A stretch of 64,000 bases of DNA, from assembly GCA_006503535.1 (NCBI GenBank), contig QYRS01000011.1:248001-312000 (forward strand), in the 5' to 3' direction. The position numbers and the translations under genes are program-made. This DNA is from Arthrinium phaeospermum (lineage: Eukaryota > Ascomycota > Sordariomycetes > Amphisphaeriales > Apiosporaceae). Each line of letters begins with the position of its first letter. The stretch's first letter is position 1. Below are positions 1 through 11,356 of the stretch, piece by piece. Below the pieces are notes generated by a model, which did not search any database, was not told the origin of the DNA, and worked only from the letters and a program-made list of their open reading frames with translations.

Positions 1-215
1 GCAGGAGGAACCTAAAATCCATTCCCCCGTCCCTGCAGATTCTAGACTCCAGGGAAGCTACAATCGGCCACTAGAAGAATCTAGGGGCTGTCGGCGAGGC
101 CCGCAGCTACTCTTTCAGCTGGGCACTAGCCTCTATCGTGAGGCCTCACCTGATGCTTTAAAGCATTACTACACCCAGTCTGTGCACTTATACATCGCCG
201 CAGCGACATCTCAAA

Positions 216-1447
216 ATGGAGCAGCGTCCAGCCAGTTCTAGAGGGGCTAGTCTATCGCCCTCGGGCTCGGGTGCTAAAGTACCCTCCAGTCCTCTCTCCA
301 AGGAGCCGGCCGTCCCTACCACCCCGTCATCTACGCCTCCAGGTACGGTGGCAGCAGCAGCAGCAGCGGACGGACTCTCCTTTGCGCAACGCAAGGCCCT
401 GTCGTCGCGCTCCTCTTCCACCAAGTCGAGCATTATCGAGGGCAACCACCTGATGCGCGGCGTCGACCGGCCCTTACCTGGAGATATGCCATACCGGCGC
501 AAGTCGCAGGCCCAGCCCGCGCTGGCCAAGAAGAAGAGCGCCTACTACGAGAATGAGTTCGCCGCCACGAGGGAAAGCAACCCGGCGTTGGACCGCGTGC
601 GCAATGAGGCGATTGTCATGGCCGAGCTGAAGACCAATGTTATAGTAAGTATTGCAAAGTGGCATGCGGCCGTTGGATACCCAATTTTAACCCCCGAGAC
701 AGATAGACGACGAATTCTCATTCATCACGGACTTTTCTTACCACATCTCCAACCGCTATCAGCGGCCCATGTCATCGGTTATTGTCAATGTTCAGCATAG
801 TATGTGCATAATGTTTGGCGGCTCCTTTGAACCGGCGTACACCTTGACCATCCACGCGCTCCCGAGTTTGGTCCAGCCTACGACGAACAAGAGGAATGCC
901 GCCCTGATGCAAACCCATATCCAAGACACCCTGGGAGTACCAGCATCGCGGGGTTATGTTCGTTTTGAGGCCACACCCGAAGCAAACATGGCATACGGCG
1001 GGAAGACGGTAGCCGGCGAGATGGACGACATAGATAGGAATCAGAAGGACGGGGCGGCAATTGACCGGGCCCCTTCGAGGGCTGCGGCCAAGACTAAGAA
1101 GATGTTAGGCGTTCGCGTAAGTTCACGCCATTTCCACCTGCGAGGGGTGGTCGACGACGACGACATGTTAACACAAATCACAGTCCCTACCTGGTCTCCG
1201 GCCCTCCCCGTCCATGTCGATGCGGGAAGAGGCAAAGCTGCCCACTCCCCCCAGCAGCATGGACGATACGCCCATGATCGCCACCACCATCCCAGAGCAT
1301 CCTCCCACGCCCCCCAAGAGCGAGCAGGAAACCGAAGAGAGGCCGACAAAAGTAGCGGTGCGGAAGAAGAGCTTCGTGAGTTCGCTATTTGGTGGCCGCG
1401 GTTCGACCAGAGACAAGCGGCCAAAGACGAGCGGGGCGACAGGTTAA
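216..1447 (+). CDS. MIF-fold (macrophage migration inhibitory factor-like) domain protein
   Basis: Three exons, 216..644, 703..1116 and 1184..1447, give 368 aa. Both introns are GT-AG (GTAAGT donors) and keep phase 0. Residues 1-130 are low-complexity and basic (Ser/Pro/Ala-rich). Residues from about 137 to 250 match the fungal MIF family: a beta strand around ELKTNVI, then a block with MFGGSFEPAYTL and the later GVPASRGYVRF, which correspond to MIF strands and loops. The tail is Pro/Ser/Lys-rich and probably disordered. Animal MIF tautomerase depends on a proline exposed at the N-terminus. Here the fold is internal, so canonical tautomerase activity is not expected; this is inference. The function of fungal members is not known to me. 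The ATG at 216 was chosen because it opens the longest frame and lies just after an in-frame-stop-rich leader. Confidence 0.85.
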
Positions 1448-3721
1448 GATTGGGCTTTTATGGGAATGGGAAAGTAAGCAAGGCAGGAATGAACAGAATG
1501 GGAATCAGCTCGGGGAATTTTACATCAAATTAGAATACTGGCTCGGAGTTATCGGGAGGCTAGATTTACGGGTCATGAACATTAAGGACGCCTACGACTT
1601 AATTGTAGGTTCCACCAACAAGCGCCGGACGAACCGCATCTACCAGCCAAGACCTAGATGGGAAGCTGGGAAAAGAAAGTATACGACGGGATGATTTCCA
1701 GCATTGCAATCGATAGGAGAGGGACGATAATACCACTACCACCTTACTTGCCCCCTTTATACAATGCCCGGGAATGTTAAGATAAATCAAGACTTGGAAG
1801 TCGGGAGGAAACGATGTACAGTCCGCTGCGTACTGTACCGGTAACAAGCACCCCGCATAGCGGCTGCCTTACGTGATGCCACTCCACAGTACCTCCTTCA
1901 TGCACGTACTTCTCAATCCAACCGAAGCTGCAGCTGCCAGCTTCAATCGACCTGACCCGACGCGAAATTGCAGGAGCTCATGATGCATTTCAGTCAATGA
2001 TTGATGCCTATGATACTTGGCTTGTTCACCTAAACCATTTCAAATTGAACGACCTGCGTATACCTACTAGCTCAACTCTCTGCAAAGCGACGACGTTTTT
2101 GAATTCCTGGGCGGCGCTGCCAGCTAAACCTGCATCACCAAATAGCATCCCAGCCTCGTCTTTTGTTCCGCGCGAGACATCTTTGCACGTCCGCCCACTC
2201 GCCAGCATTCTCAACGTCGGCAGTTGGGGTTACAAAATTAAAAACCATCTGTCAAGACCGTCTTACCAGGCGAGACCCGACACAGCGACCTCGTACTGAC
2301 CTGTATACGCTCGGCATCTCCAGTCGAATCAGGGCTCACTCAGATTCCGTCATAACCCCCCCTCACTAAACGAATCACTGTTGAGCAACTCGTGCCACAA
2401 TCTCCCTGGATCCCGACCCGCAAACTCGGATTGTACCATTCGCTGTGATTCGAGGGGGTCCCAGTCCAGACAGTCAGTACATTCTGATTCAGATTCCTGA
2501 TCGACAAAGTTTACGTTCACCAGAACGGAAGGAGGTCTTGGTCCAAGGGCACCTCTCACTGGGTGAATGAGCCTTGATCGCCGCTGAGGAGGAGGGGAGG
2601 ATCGGGTGATAGCGCTCGAGGAACGGACTTTGGGAAGAGAAGACGAACCGACAAGCTTTTGGAGCGAGAGCCTAGCGAGAGCCCCTGGCTACCGTCATCA
2701 TGGAGGTGAGACAAATACTTTTCTTCCCTTCTCGTTTTCCCTGGAATTTTAATGACTTACCTTGATCCTTTCCTGCTTTAAAATTACCCCGGCGAGAGCA
2801 ATATCTACACCGCGGAACGTGCCCGGCCGAGTGGCATGGATACAGCCTGGACAACAACACCTGTCGTTCGTCACTCTCATTTGGGCGTTTGCAGTCTGTC
2901 GCCTTGCTACTCTACCTATTCTGCTCTAAGCTGTCAGACCGCCATTCTGGCACCGCCCAATATCCACTGCGTCTTTCTTTTTTTGCTGTTTCCCGCTCCC
3001 CGGAATCCTTTTGGCGTCGGCGCTGCCAGGAATAAACAATCAGACCAGTTCCCTCTTCCCGTTGGGATGAGATAAGAGTTAGGCAGGCGTCGCGGGCAGG
3101 CCCAAGCTCAAGAGTTTCGCCGCCTTGGGTTCCTTTGAGTCACCATCTGAGCTGAGTCCCGACCTGTCCGTTCGTGCGACGGTGAGATCAGCAGCAATGA
3201 GTCCAGCGCATCCCACGCTCCAGGCTGCAAATCAGGGCAGTATGTATTGTCTTGTATGATTGAGGTGGCCTTAAGACACGTGCGGCAGTCTCTCCAACAC
3301 AGCGTCCGATCATCTCCTTGGTTGGAAAACCTGCCTTCGTCTGCTGGCAGCCGCCCAATTGTCACGCCTGGACGAGATTCGCGATCTAGCATTCCCGCCG
3401 TCCGAGCTTGTGAAATTGGCGACCTTGTTCGTAGATTGGCTCGTCCGTCGTCACCTTGCTGCGACGCCAAACCACAGCACAGAACCACCGCAACAAACGA
3501 GGCGCATCTGGGTTACTCGTTTGCACCAAAAATTCCGCCCCGGGTTGACGACTGGCTGCCGGGAGTTGATATTGCTATGAATTCAAGACGAAACCACATA
3601 TACCTTTTGGAGGCCTTGGTTCCTTGGGAGATGGACAGTTAAGCCACCTCAACAGGCTTAGAGCTGGCACATCTTTTTATCTCTGCTTTTTATTTGTCCT
3701 AGCATTCGTTTTTATTACACC
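1448..3721. other. Intergenic / 5' leader region upstream of gtr2
   Basis: About 2.3 kb with only short frames lacking family resemblance. An ATG GAG followed by GTGAGA at 2699-2710 could be a tiny first exon, but I found no downstream exon to join. The last few hundred bases are probably promoter and 5' UTR of the Rag GTPase gene. Confidence 0.5.
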
Positions 3722-5027
3722 ATGGGCTCGCCGCTCCGCGGGCGGGACCCTCCCTCCGAGCTGGAGGGAGGCGATAGAATTTTACTTCGAAGGCATTCCA
3801 GTGTCGTCCTCAGTCCAGCTCAGCTAAATCTTGAACGTCTGTATGAACAGAATAGGGCACGCCAGCAACAAAACGATGGGGCGAAAGCAACGGAGCCCTC
3901 TACCCCGGGTGCGCCTACGAAGGGCAAGCCCAGGTTGCTCTTGATGGGTCAGAGAAGGCAAGTAGCATTGCTCCAACATATCGCCGGGATCATCGAGCTA
4001 ACGGAACAGCAGGAGTGGAAAGTCTTCCATATCGAGCGTTGTCTTTCACAAGCTCCCGCCCAATGAGACACTGTATCTTGAGTCTACAGCTCGTATCCAG
4101 AAAGATTCCATGGCGTGAGTGACATATACCTCAGTATTATCGTTTTGCACTGCTGACCTGCTTTGCTGCAGCTCTTTCATGGACTTTCAGGTTTGGGACT
4201 TCCCTGGCCAGATCGATATCTTTGACAACCCAACATTCGATATTGATGCCATGTTTGGCGAAATCGGTGCCCTGATCTGGGTTATCGACGCACAGGATGA
4301 CTACTTGGAAGCAGTAGCCCGGCTGAATGTGACGATTCTCAACTTGCAGAGAACATACCCGAACATCAAGATCGAGGTTTTCATACACAAAGTCGATGGC
4401 CTTTCAGACGACTACAAGCTTGATATCCAGCGAGATATAACCATCCGTATCCAGGACGAGCTATCGGATCACGGGTTCGAGAACGCACCCGTGACCTTCC
4501 ACCTCACAAGTATCTACAACCACAGCATTTTTGAGGCTTTCAGTAAAGTCATCCAAAAGCTTATACCACGCCTCGGCAGTCTGGAAGCCATGCTGACCAA
4601 CCTTTGCCGCACCTGTCGATTCGAGAAGGCCTATCTCTTTGATGTCTTGTCCAAGATATATATTGCGACGGACAATGCGCCGGCTGACATGGCGAGTTAC
4701 GAGATTTGCTCTGACTACATTGACGTCATTATCGACATTACCGAAGTCTACGGTAGCTGGCCGCGGTCCAAGGGCTACCGCGAGGGGTTAGAAGGCCCGC
4801 CCTGGAACCAGAAGCTGGACGACCAGGTCGCCAGCAACTGGGCCGAGAGCTGCATGGTCCTGACGGACGCCAACCGACCCATTATGCTGCGGGAGGTGGA
4901 CAAGTACCTGGCCCTCGTCGCCATCATGAAGGACGACAGCTACGACAAGATGCCGCTGGTCAACATGAACGTCGAGGTCGTCGTCCAAGGTCTGAAGGAG
5001 TTCTTCGATATCACGAAGCCGAAATAG
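3722..5027 (+). CDS. gtr2: Rag GTPase Gtr2 (RagC/D type)
   Basis: Exons 3722..3957, 4013..4114 and 4172..5027 encode 397 aa. Gtr2 heterodimerises with Gtr1 on the vacuole and relays amino-acid status to TORC1 (family knowledge). Visible motifs: P-loop GQRRSGKSS at residues 76-84, the G3 motif VWDFPGQ at 120-126 (WDFPGQ is typical of the RagC/D branch), and HKVD at 185-188 in the G4 position. The C-terminal half is the roadblock-like dimerisation domain. Intron 1 is a GC-AG intron (donor AG|GCAAGT at 3957/3958). No GT donor nearby restores the P-loop frame, and a CTAAC branch site lies at 3998-4002. Intron 2 is a normal GTGAGT...CAG. The first 70 residues are a variable, probably disordered extension. 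Confidence 0.93.
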
Positions 5028-5513
5028 GGATGACGCTTCGGATAGTCCCAGGCAGATGCCGAACAGACCACCTCGGGTATATCTACTAGGTACATAACCT
5101 ATTCTAGATGCGGGCAGCATAATCCGTTGATCTTGGCGGAAATCGAGTACGGTTCCTGTTTGAGCCCCACCGCCGTTTTATGTTAGACGTTTGTACGAAA
5201 AGATTGCTGTAGTAATAATTGTATGGCACATTATTCAAGACTTGCAGGTTTGAGGCCTGGAGCCCATGCGGCTAAACCAGCTCGTATGGATCATTTGGCT
5301 GTGCATATAACGAACGGGCATGGAGTGATGCTAATAATATGCAGGTTAAGCTTGTCCTAACTCCACATCAAGATCACACAAGGGAGAATGCATCAGTCTT
5401 GTCTCTGATTAGTCATGAAGTGGGGAGTCATCACAAGAAGGCATGGATCGTGATCGTGGACCGCAGTCCCAGTTTGTATTTATAATAAGCCTCTCTCAAG
5501 GTTGGCCGACATA
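5028..5513. other. Convergent 3' intergenic region
   Basis: About 0.5 kb between the 3' ends of gtr2 (+) and sas10 (-). It is AT-richer than the flanking coding DNA. I see no further gene in it; it presumably holds both 3' UTRs. Confidence 0.5.
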
Positions 5514-7540
5514 TTACAACTTTGTACTCTTGATCAGGTTGCCCTTGATACCCGTAGCCTCTCCGCCTGTAGTGAGATTTGGGGTTAGCTAGTGCTCCGA
5601 TATGGATAGTGAACAGATGCACCCAAGACAAAACGATGCCAAGGATTTGCGAGGGGAAGGGTTGCTGCTGCTGCTGCTTACCATAGCCTCCACGGCCTTC
5701 TCCACCACTGTAGGTGGCCTTCATCGACTTCAACTTCTTCTGCGCCTTGGCGTACTTGAGACGCTTTTTCCTGTGAGGGGGGAAAGGGGGTATTAGTCAA
5801 TATTCGGCCCGCCATAGTGGTAGTTATTATATGATGCAAAGGGGAAAGATATACGCACAATCTCGGGTTCCTGACGTCCTTCTTCCGGTGCGGCGTCAAG
5901 CCCTTGTTCTTCTCGATCTGGTAGGTGATGAGTCGCCGTCCGTCCTCGCCAATCTCCTCCTTCTCGACCACCCTGTCGGCGCGCCCGGCGGCGGCGAGGG
6001 CCTCCTTGCGGGCGGCCTTGTCCGCCTTGTTCTGGCTGCCCTTGGCCGCGATCATGTCGTAGTACTCCTCGTCTTGGTCCTTGCGCACGGCGTCGGCGAC
6101 CTGCTTGTCCTCGTCGTCGCTGCCCTCGCCGAGGTTGGTGCCCAGCCTGGAGCTCTTGGTGCCGCGCTTGATGGCCTCGGCGTTGAGGCGGGCCTGGCGG
6201 TCGCGCAGGCGCTCCTTGACGGGCACGTCGTCGTCGCCGCCGGCCATCCTCGAACGGTCGGCGCGGTTCTGCGACTTCTGCACGATTTGACTGGTGTAGA
6301 ATCGCAAGCTCTTCTTGCGCTTCGCCTTCTCTTGGGCGTCTGCCTCGCCCAGGGCCTCCTCTTCGCCAAAGTCGGAGCGGTCGTCGTCGTCGTCGTCGTC
6401 GGCCACGGCCTCGACGGCCTTGACCTTCTTGGCCTTCTTGGGCTTGGTCGTGATCAGGGCATCGAGGTCGGCCAGGGAGTCTTCGATCGCCTTGGCTTCG
6501 CGCTTCTCCTTCTTGGACTTCTTCTTCTCCTTCTTGGCAGGCTTCACCGTCACTTCGGCCGCATCGTCCACCACCATGGCGTCCTCCTCGGGCGGTGACG
6601 GTATGCTGGCAATAGCCGAGGCAGCCTTGGAAGGCTTGAGGTCCTTGACATTGTTCCATGCCTCACGTGTCTCGAGAAGGAAGGTCATGACCTCGTGGTC
6701 GCGAAGTTCTGTCGGGTCCAGTGGCTTGGAAGATCCCTCGTCGTCGCGAGCGGGCGAGGTCAAGAGAGCGAAGTACATGCCCAGGGTGGCCACGTACGAG
6801 CCGCATACACGGTACTTGATCACAGGCAACGACCTGCCGGGCTGTCCCTCGGATTCCTTTCGCAATTGGTCGAGCTGTGGCTGCAAAGCCAGCAGCTCCT
6901 CAGCCAGGGGTTCGAGCTCGGGGTAGCGCGATTGCAGCAGGCGTAACCGGTCGTGCTCGGACATGTCTTCGGGTATCTCCATATCGCCCAGAACCTCGGT
7001 CACCACGTCTCTCTCCTCCTGGTCCTCGTCGTCTTTCGCGGTAAGCCATTCGGACTCGATGAAGTCAGACTCGGCCATCTTGGCTCTCTGCTTCTTCTGT
7101 AACCGCTTGGCTTCCATCTCTTCCGCCACGGCCTCGGATTCTTTTTGGATCTCGTCGGCGCCATAGTAGTCCTTCTTCGATGTCCCCCAGCCTTCCATAT
7201 CCTCATCCTCTTCTTCTTTGGCCTCGTCCGCCTTGGACTTCTTGCCCTTCTTGGCCATACGCTTCGCTAGCCTGGCGAGCTCGGCGGTCTCTTCGTCGGT
7301 CTCGGAGTCTTCCTCATCGCCATAGTCGAGCGCGTCTTCCGACTCCTCGAAGAACTCTTCTTCCTCCTGCTGGCGCTTCTGCTTCTTGCTGGGGGCTTCG
7401 TCGAAGGTTATCTCGTCCTGCCCTTGCCAGGACTCGGACTCGGAGAGGTCTTCCAGGTTGATGCGCGCATCTTTGGGGTCGAGTTCCTTGGGGCCCTTGG
7501 GCTGCGCGGCGCCCGAGGAGGCCTTCCTCTTGCGAGCCAT
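5514..7540 (-). CDS. sas10: Sas10/Utp3 small-subunit processome protein
   Basis: Exons on the minus strand are 7540..5859, 5770..5682 and 5566..5514, giving 607 aa. Sas10/Utp3 is a nucleolar component of the U3 snoRNP/SSU processome needed for 18S rRNA maturation (family knowledge). The N-terminal 170 residues are acidic and lysine-rich. The Sas10/Utp3 domain covers roughly 200-300 and contains IKYRVCGSYVATLGMYF. The conserved C-terminal Sas10 domain starts near GLTPHRKKDVRNPR and is finished only by splicing: exon 2 supplies KKRLKYAKAQKKLKS and exon 3 supplies GGEATGIKGNLIKSTKL. Reading straight through the first intron would replace this conserved end with unrelated sequence. Long Asp/Glu and Lys tracts are typical of nucleolar proteins. 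The gene is divergent from tsc10 across 0.42 kb. Confidence 0.92.
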
Positions 7541-7961
7541 CTTGAAATACAGGGGAAAAAAAGTATGGGTTGTTGAGAGTAGGCAATGAGGAATCTCCCA
7601 AGATACTTTGGTTGGTATGCAATCTTCAATGCTGGTACTACCACAACTTTTTTCTTATCGATTAGCGTCTTTAGCGAGCCATGGGCCCCACCCTGCTCGT
7701 CAGGGAGGGGCGAGGGCCGCCGCTTGAACCCAAACCCCCCTGTAAGGCTAAATTAAGCAATCGTTAACCAACAAAATAATGTCAATTTACCCCCCCTTGC
7801 ATCGGGGATGCATATCATACCATTTCTACAGTAGCATGTGCCTCGCGATTTGTTTTGCGGTGTGAACAGTGTTGGCGGAGTGGACTCGTGTCTATATATT
7901 AGTCCTCTGATAACGCTCCTTTGAGAGACTTTGCCATTCCTCTTGTTCACCACCCTCACTC
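7541..7961. promoter_or_regulatory. Divergent promoter region of sas10 and tsc10
   Basis: A 421-bp spacer between two start codons pointing away from each other, so it must contain both promoters and 5' UTRs. A pyrimidine-rich stretch precedes the tsc10 ATG. I could not assign specific factor sites. Confidence 0.5.
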
Positions 7962-9131
7962 ATGTCATTCTACCTCTATATCGTTGGTGCTGCGGTTGTT
8001 GCGCTCGTCTCGGTCCTCGCAATGGGTCTCTTTGGTGGAGGCAACCACATGCCCGTTGATGGCAAGGTCAGTAGTAGCCCAATGCAGTCCAATGCAGTCC
8101 AATTGCAGCGTCCTTAACCATGTGCTTACTCGTGTCTGCTTTTACAGACTATCCTGGTCACGGGTGCCACCGAGGGCATGGGCCGGTGTGCTGTCCGTCA
8201 ACTCGCAGCCAAAGGCGCCAATGTCATTGTTGTCTCGCGCAACGTCGCCAGGCTCGAGGAGACGGTGGCTGAGATCAAGGTATTTACTCATATGTATCCC
8301 GTGCTCGCGCAGAGACTAACACTTCCCCAAAAGTCGGCAGCCAAGAACCCGCAAACCCAGCGCTTCCACTACATCTCGGCCGATGTGTCCAAACCCGACT
8401 ATGCCCGCTCGCTGATCGCCGAGGCTGTCGCCTGGAACAATGGCCAGCCCCTGGATATCGTCTGGTGCATTGCGGGCAAGTCATCCCCGGACTTCTGGTT
8501 CGAGGCCCCCTTGTCCCTGTCTCGGCAGCAGATGGACATCAACTACTGGGGCAGCGCCGAGATGGCCCACGCCCTCCTGCGCGAGTGGTGCGCCCCCGAT
8601 GCGCCCGTCGTGGCCGAGCCCAAACACCTGGTCTTCACTGCCTCCGTGCTGGCCTTCTTCCCCGTCATCGGCTACGGCCCCTACAGCCCGCCCAAGGCGG
8701 CGCTGCGGGCCCTGGCCGACACGCTGAACCAGGAGCTGGAGGCGTATCCCCAAAACGTCAAGGTGCACATCGTGTTCCCCGGCGGCATCCAGAGCCCGGG
8801 CTTCGACCGGGAGAACCAGACCAAGCCCGAGATCACAAAGGTCATCGAGGCGGACGATCCGGTCCAGTCGCCCGAGGAGGTCGCCTCCAGAGCGATCCAG
8901 GGGCTGGAGAACGGGGACTACATGGTCACGGTGGGCTTGCTGGGCCGGTTTTTCCAATGGAGCGCCTTGGGCGGCTCGCCCCGAAACAGCTGGATTGTGG
9001 ACACCGTCGTTGGCGGCATCGCCCAGGTCATCTGGATGTACGTTGTGCCTGACATCTTCGGCAAGATCCGGAAGTTCATGAAGCAGCACGGACACCCAGG
9101 AGGCTACAGGAACAAGGCGAATGGGGTATAA
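7962..9131 (+). CDS. tsc10: 3-ketodihydrosphingosine reductase (KDSR/Tsc10, SDR family)
   Basis: Exons 7962..8066, 8148..8279 and 8334..9131 give 344 aa. The enzyme reduces 3-ketosphinganine to sphinganine with NADPH, the second step of sphingolipid synthesis, on the cytosolic face of the ER (family knowledge). Seen here: an N-terminal hydrophobic segment at about 4-24, the cofactor loop TGATEGMG at 40-47, DIN at 147-149, Ser183, and Tyr196-x3-Lys200 in YSPPK. A hydrophobic stretch near the C-terminus fits a re-entrant or second membrane segment. Intron 2 is 54 nt, stopless and a multiple of three. I splice it out because the join EIK/SAAKNPQTQRFHY matches the family pattern and GACTAAC looks like a branch site. 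Confidence 0.93.
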
Positions 9132-9887
9132 TTTGTAAATGGGCAATGAATTCTTCTGACTACGAAGACCTAAATAATCAGACTACTTGATTGCTTCCTG
9201 ATGAATGTATGCTGTTCTTATGAAAACCAAGTTTTTGTACTTATTCTAGCACCATGGCCAGAAAAATCGCGAAGCCGAAGCAGTTGGAGTTGGAGGGGTA
9301 TTGCTGTCGTTTTGTCCAGATACGCTCGATCTCGAAGCGTTCATTCCGGGGGTGGAATACTCAAGGCCTCTCGTCGGCTGGTAAACCTGATAGATAGTGT
9401 TGCCTCTTTCAACGGCATTGGTCCTGGCTAGTCGGTCCTGTGCGATCTGTGCTGTATTCTATGTCAATCTAGTTAGATGAACTATTCGTAAATTTCTTAC
9501 CCTCCGAAAGATTTGTCGTTCTTAAATGACTGGATCCGCTGCTAGGATCATTGACTGTATCTGTAGATGAACAACAGGGGCACATTTTGGTGCAAGTAGG
9601 GAGGAGAGTGCAGAACTTGATTGTTGATTTGATCTGAAGCTATAATATGCTTGATTTCGATGACAACACTTACATGCCATCTGTCTGGGACAATCCCTTT
9701 GTTATAACTTTGGTTTTTGGAAGGCGCGATCCATATCATCTCTCATGCTCATCATGCTCATACACGCCGCTTCCAGTCATGTTGACTTCGACTTCAACCC
9801 TCTGGCCCACCTCCGCTGGATGCACTCATCATGGATACCAATTTCTCTCTTGTAACTAAAAAGAAGAAACCAATACTGGAATCAACT
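9132..9887. other. Convergent intergenic region
   Basis: About 0.75 kb between the 3' ends of tsc10 (+) and the DUF6594 gene (-). Only short, unrecognised frames are present. It contains short direct repeats of a tcatgctca type near 9745-9765. Confidence 0.45.
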
Positions 9888-11356
9888 TCAAGGAGTTCCC
9901 TGCGATATCTGTTGACTGATCCAGACTACCTGAACGCTGCCGAACCTGTGAGCAAGTCTGCATTAGCCATGATCTGGTCATCGGATGACAAATTGAAAAA
10001 TGACTCTTCGCCTTCCATCCAGTCCTTGACGCATCCAAATTCCCATCAACTACGACTTTCTTTCTTCGCGGAGTCGAAGCCATGACTTACGCTGCCGTCG
10101 CCGCGAAGACCTCGATCCGGCGCGCCTTGCTCAGCGTGCTGAGGGCAAGACAGAACAATAGCGTAAACACACACACGAGCCCGATCTTGGCGTTATCGCT
10201 TCGCACGCTGTAAAGGATGACCATGGACGCCAGCGGGGTCGCGGACCCTACCAGCGCCCCCACTATGCGGTTCACGAAGTCGTAATGGTTCGCCGCGTAC
10301 AGGTGCACGCCGAAGTCGTTGTCATCACCCGCCATCGGCGGCGCGCTCTCCAGGTCTCTCGGTAATGTTTTCTGTTCAAGTTGTGGATTCGAGTTAGTTT
10401 TATATGTCGCTACTTATCATAAATGAAAGGGGCTTGGTTTATATCATCGTTCGATGCAAATCAAGAAGAGGCAACAACAAGAACATCGGTATGTTACTGT
10501 CCCATTTGCATACTTTATGTCGCCTACAGAGGCAATGGACCACACGGAAGAACGGCTCCACGAGCCAGGTCGAGAGGATATCGTTCTCCTCCTCCTTGCC
10601 GTCGAGCAGCACCAAATCGTGCGCATTCTCGTTTCCATAGGCGGCCGGCCCCTCGACGCCTGCGAGGTCCAGCGACTGGAAGGCGCCGAGGCGGTCGTTG
10701 AGGGACGAGGACCCGACGATCTTGAACATTTCCTTGCGCTGCTCCTCGGTCGGCGGCGCCAGGCCGGCCATCTGCGAATACTGTAACAACGCGGAGTCTG
10801 TGGCCCGGCGGTGGTCGTTAGCGTTCTGGCCTCCCATGGCAGTTCTCCTCTAGAAAGTGCTAAAGCAGATGAAGTGATGGGTGGGGGTATTCGAAGGCAA
10901 AGAGAAAGCAGGGGACGGCCATGACACACAATACTCCCCCAACCTCTCCCGAATCTCCAAGGCCACCTCCCACTGCCGGCTCCCCCGGTGCAGCGCCGGC
11001 TCGCTCAGCACCAGCCAGTTCCAGTCGCAGTCCCCGCGTTCGGGGCGGCCCGTCTCGAGGTCGCGGCGCCGCTGCCGCTCCAGCTCCCGCTCGAGGTGGC
11101 TCAGCTCCGCCTGCAGGTACAGGATGTTGAGGGCCGCGAGCCGCTTGAACTTGCGCGCCATGCCCGTCTGAGTCTGCGACCAGAAGCGCGCGAGGAAGGG
11201 GTACCCCTTGGGACGGAACATGGCCTCCGCCGCCGCCGCTGTCGCCATCGTCGTCGTCGTCGTCGCCGCCTCGGGCTTGCGTTCTTCGTCGGTGGAGGTG
11301 GGGGGAGGAGATCGTGGTGATGATGACGCTGCTGCTGCTTCTGGTTCTTCCGCCAT
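9888..11356 (-). CDS. DUF6594 domain membrane protein
   Basis: I assemble four exons: 11356..10928, 10849..10514, 10371..10091 and 9945..9888 (367 aa). The N-terminal 45 residues are Ala/Ser/Thr/Glu-rich. Then comes the family start GYPFLARFWS followed by the helical stretch with FKRLAALNILYLQAELSHLE. Exon 2 carries SALLQYSQMAGL. Exon 3 holds two hydrophobic helices (around VGALVGSATPLASMVILYS and VCVFTLLFCLALSTL) and the signature KARRIEVFAATAA. A TAA there looks like a stop, but it sits in a GTAAGT donor. Splicing to 9945 adds FGSVQVVWIS, which fits the third hydrophobic segment seen in the family. The exon 1 donor (TGT|GTGTCA) is weak and its exact place is uncertain. DUF6594 proteins are common in filamentous fungi and have no established function. 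Confidence 0.8.

Noticed and set aside
5831..6598. Long plus-strand frame of 255 codons, rich in Leu and Val
   Set aside because: It is antisense to the Lys/Asp/Glu-rich part of sas10; its composition is the mirror of those codons.
8481..9146. Minus-strand frame of 221 codons
   Set aside because: Lies wholly opposite the conserved tsc10 exon 3.
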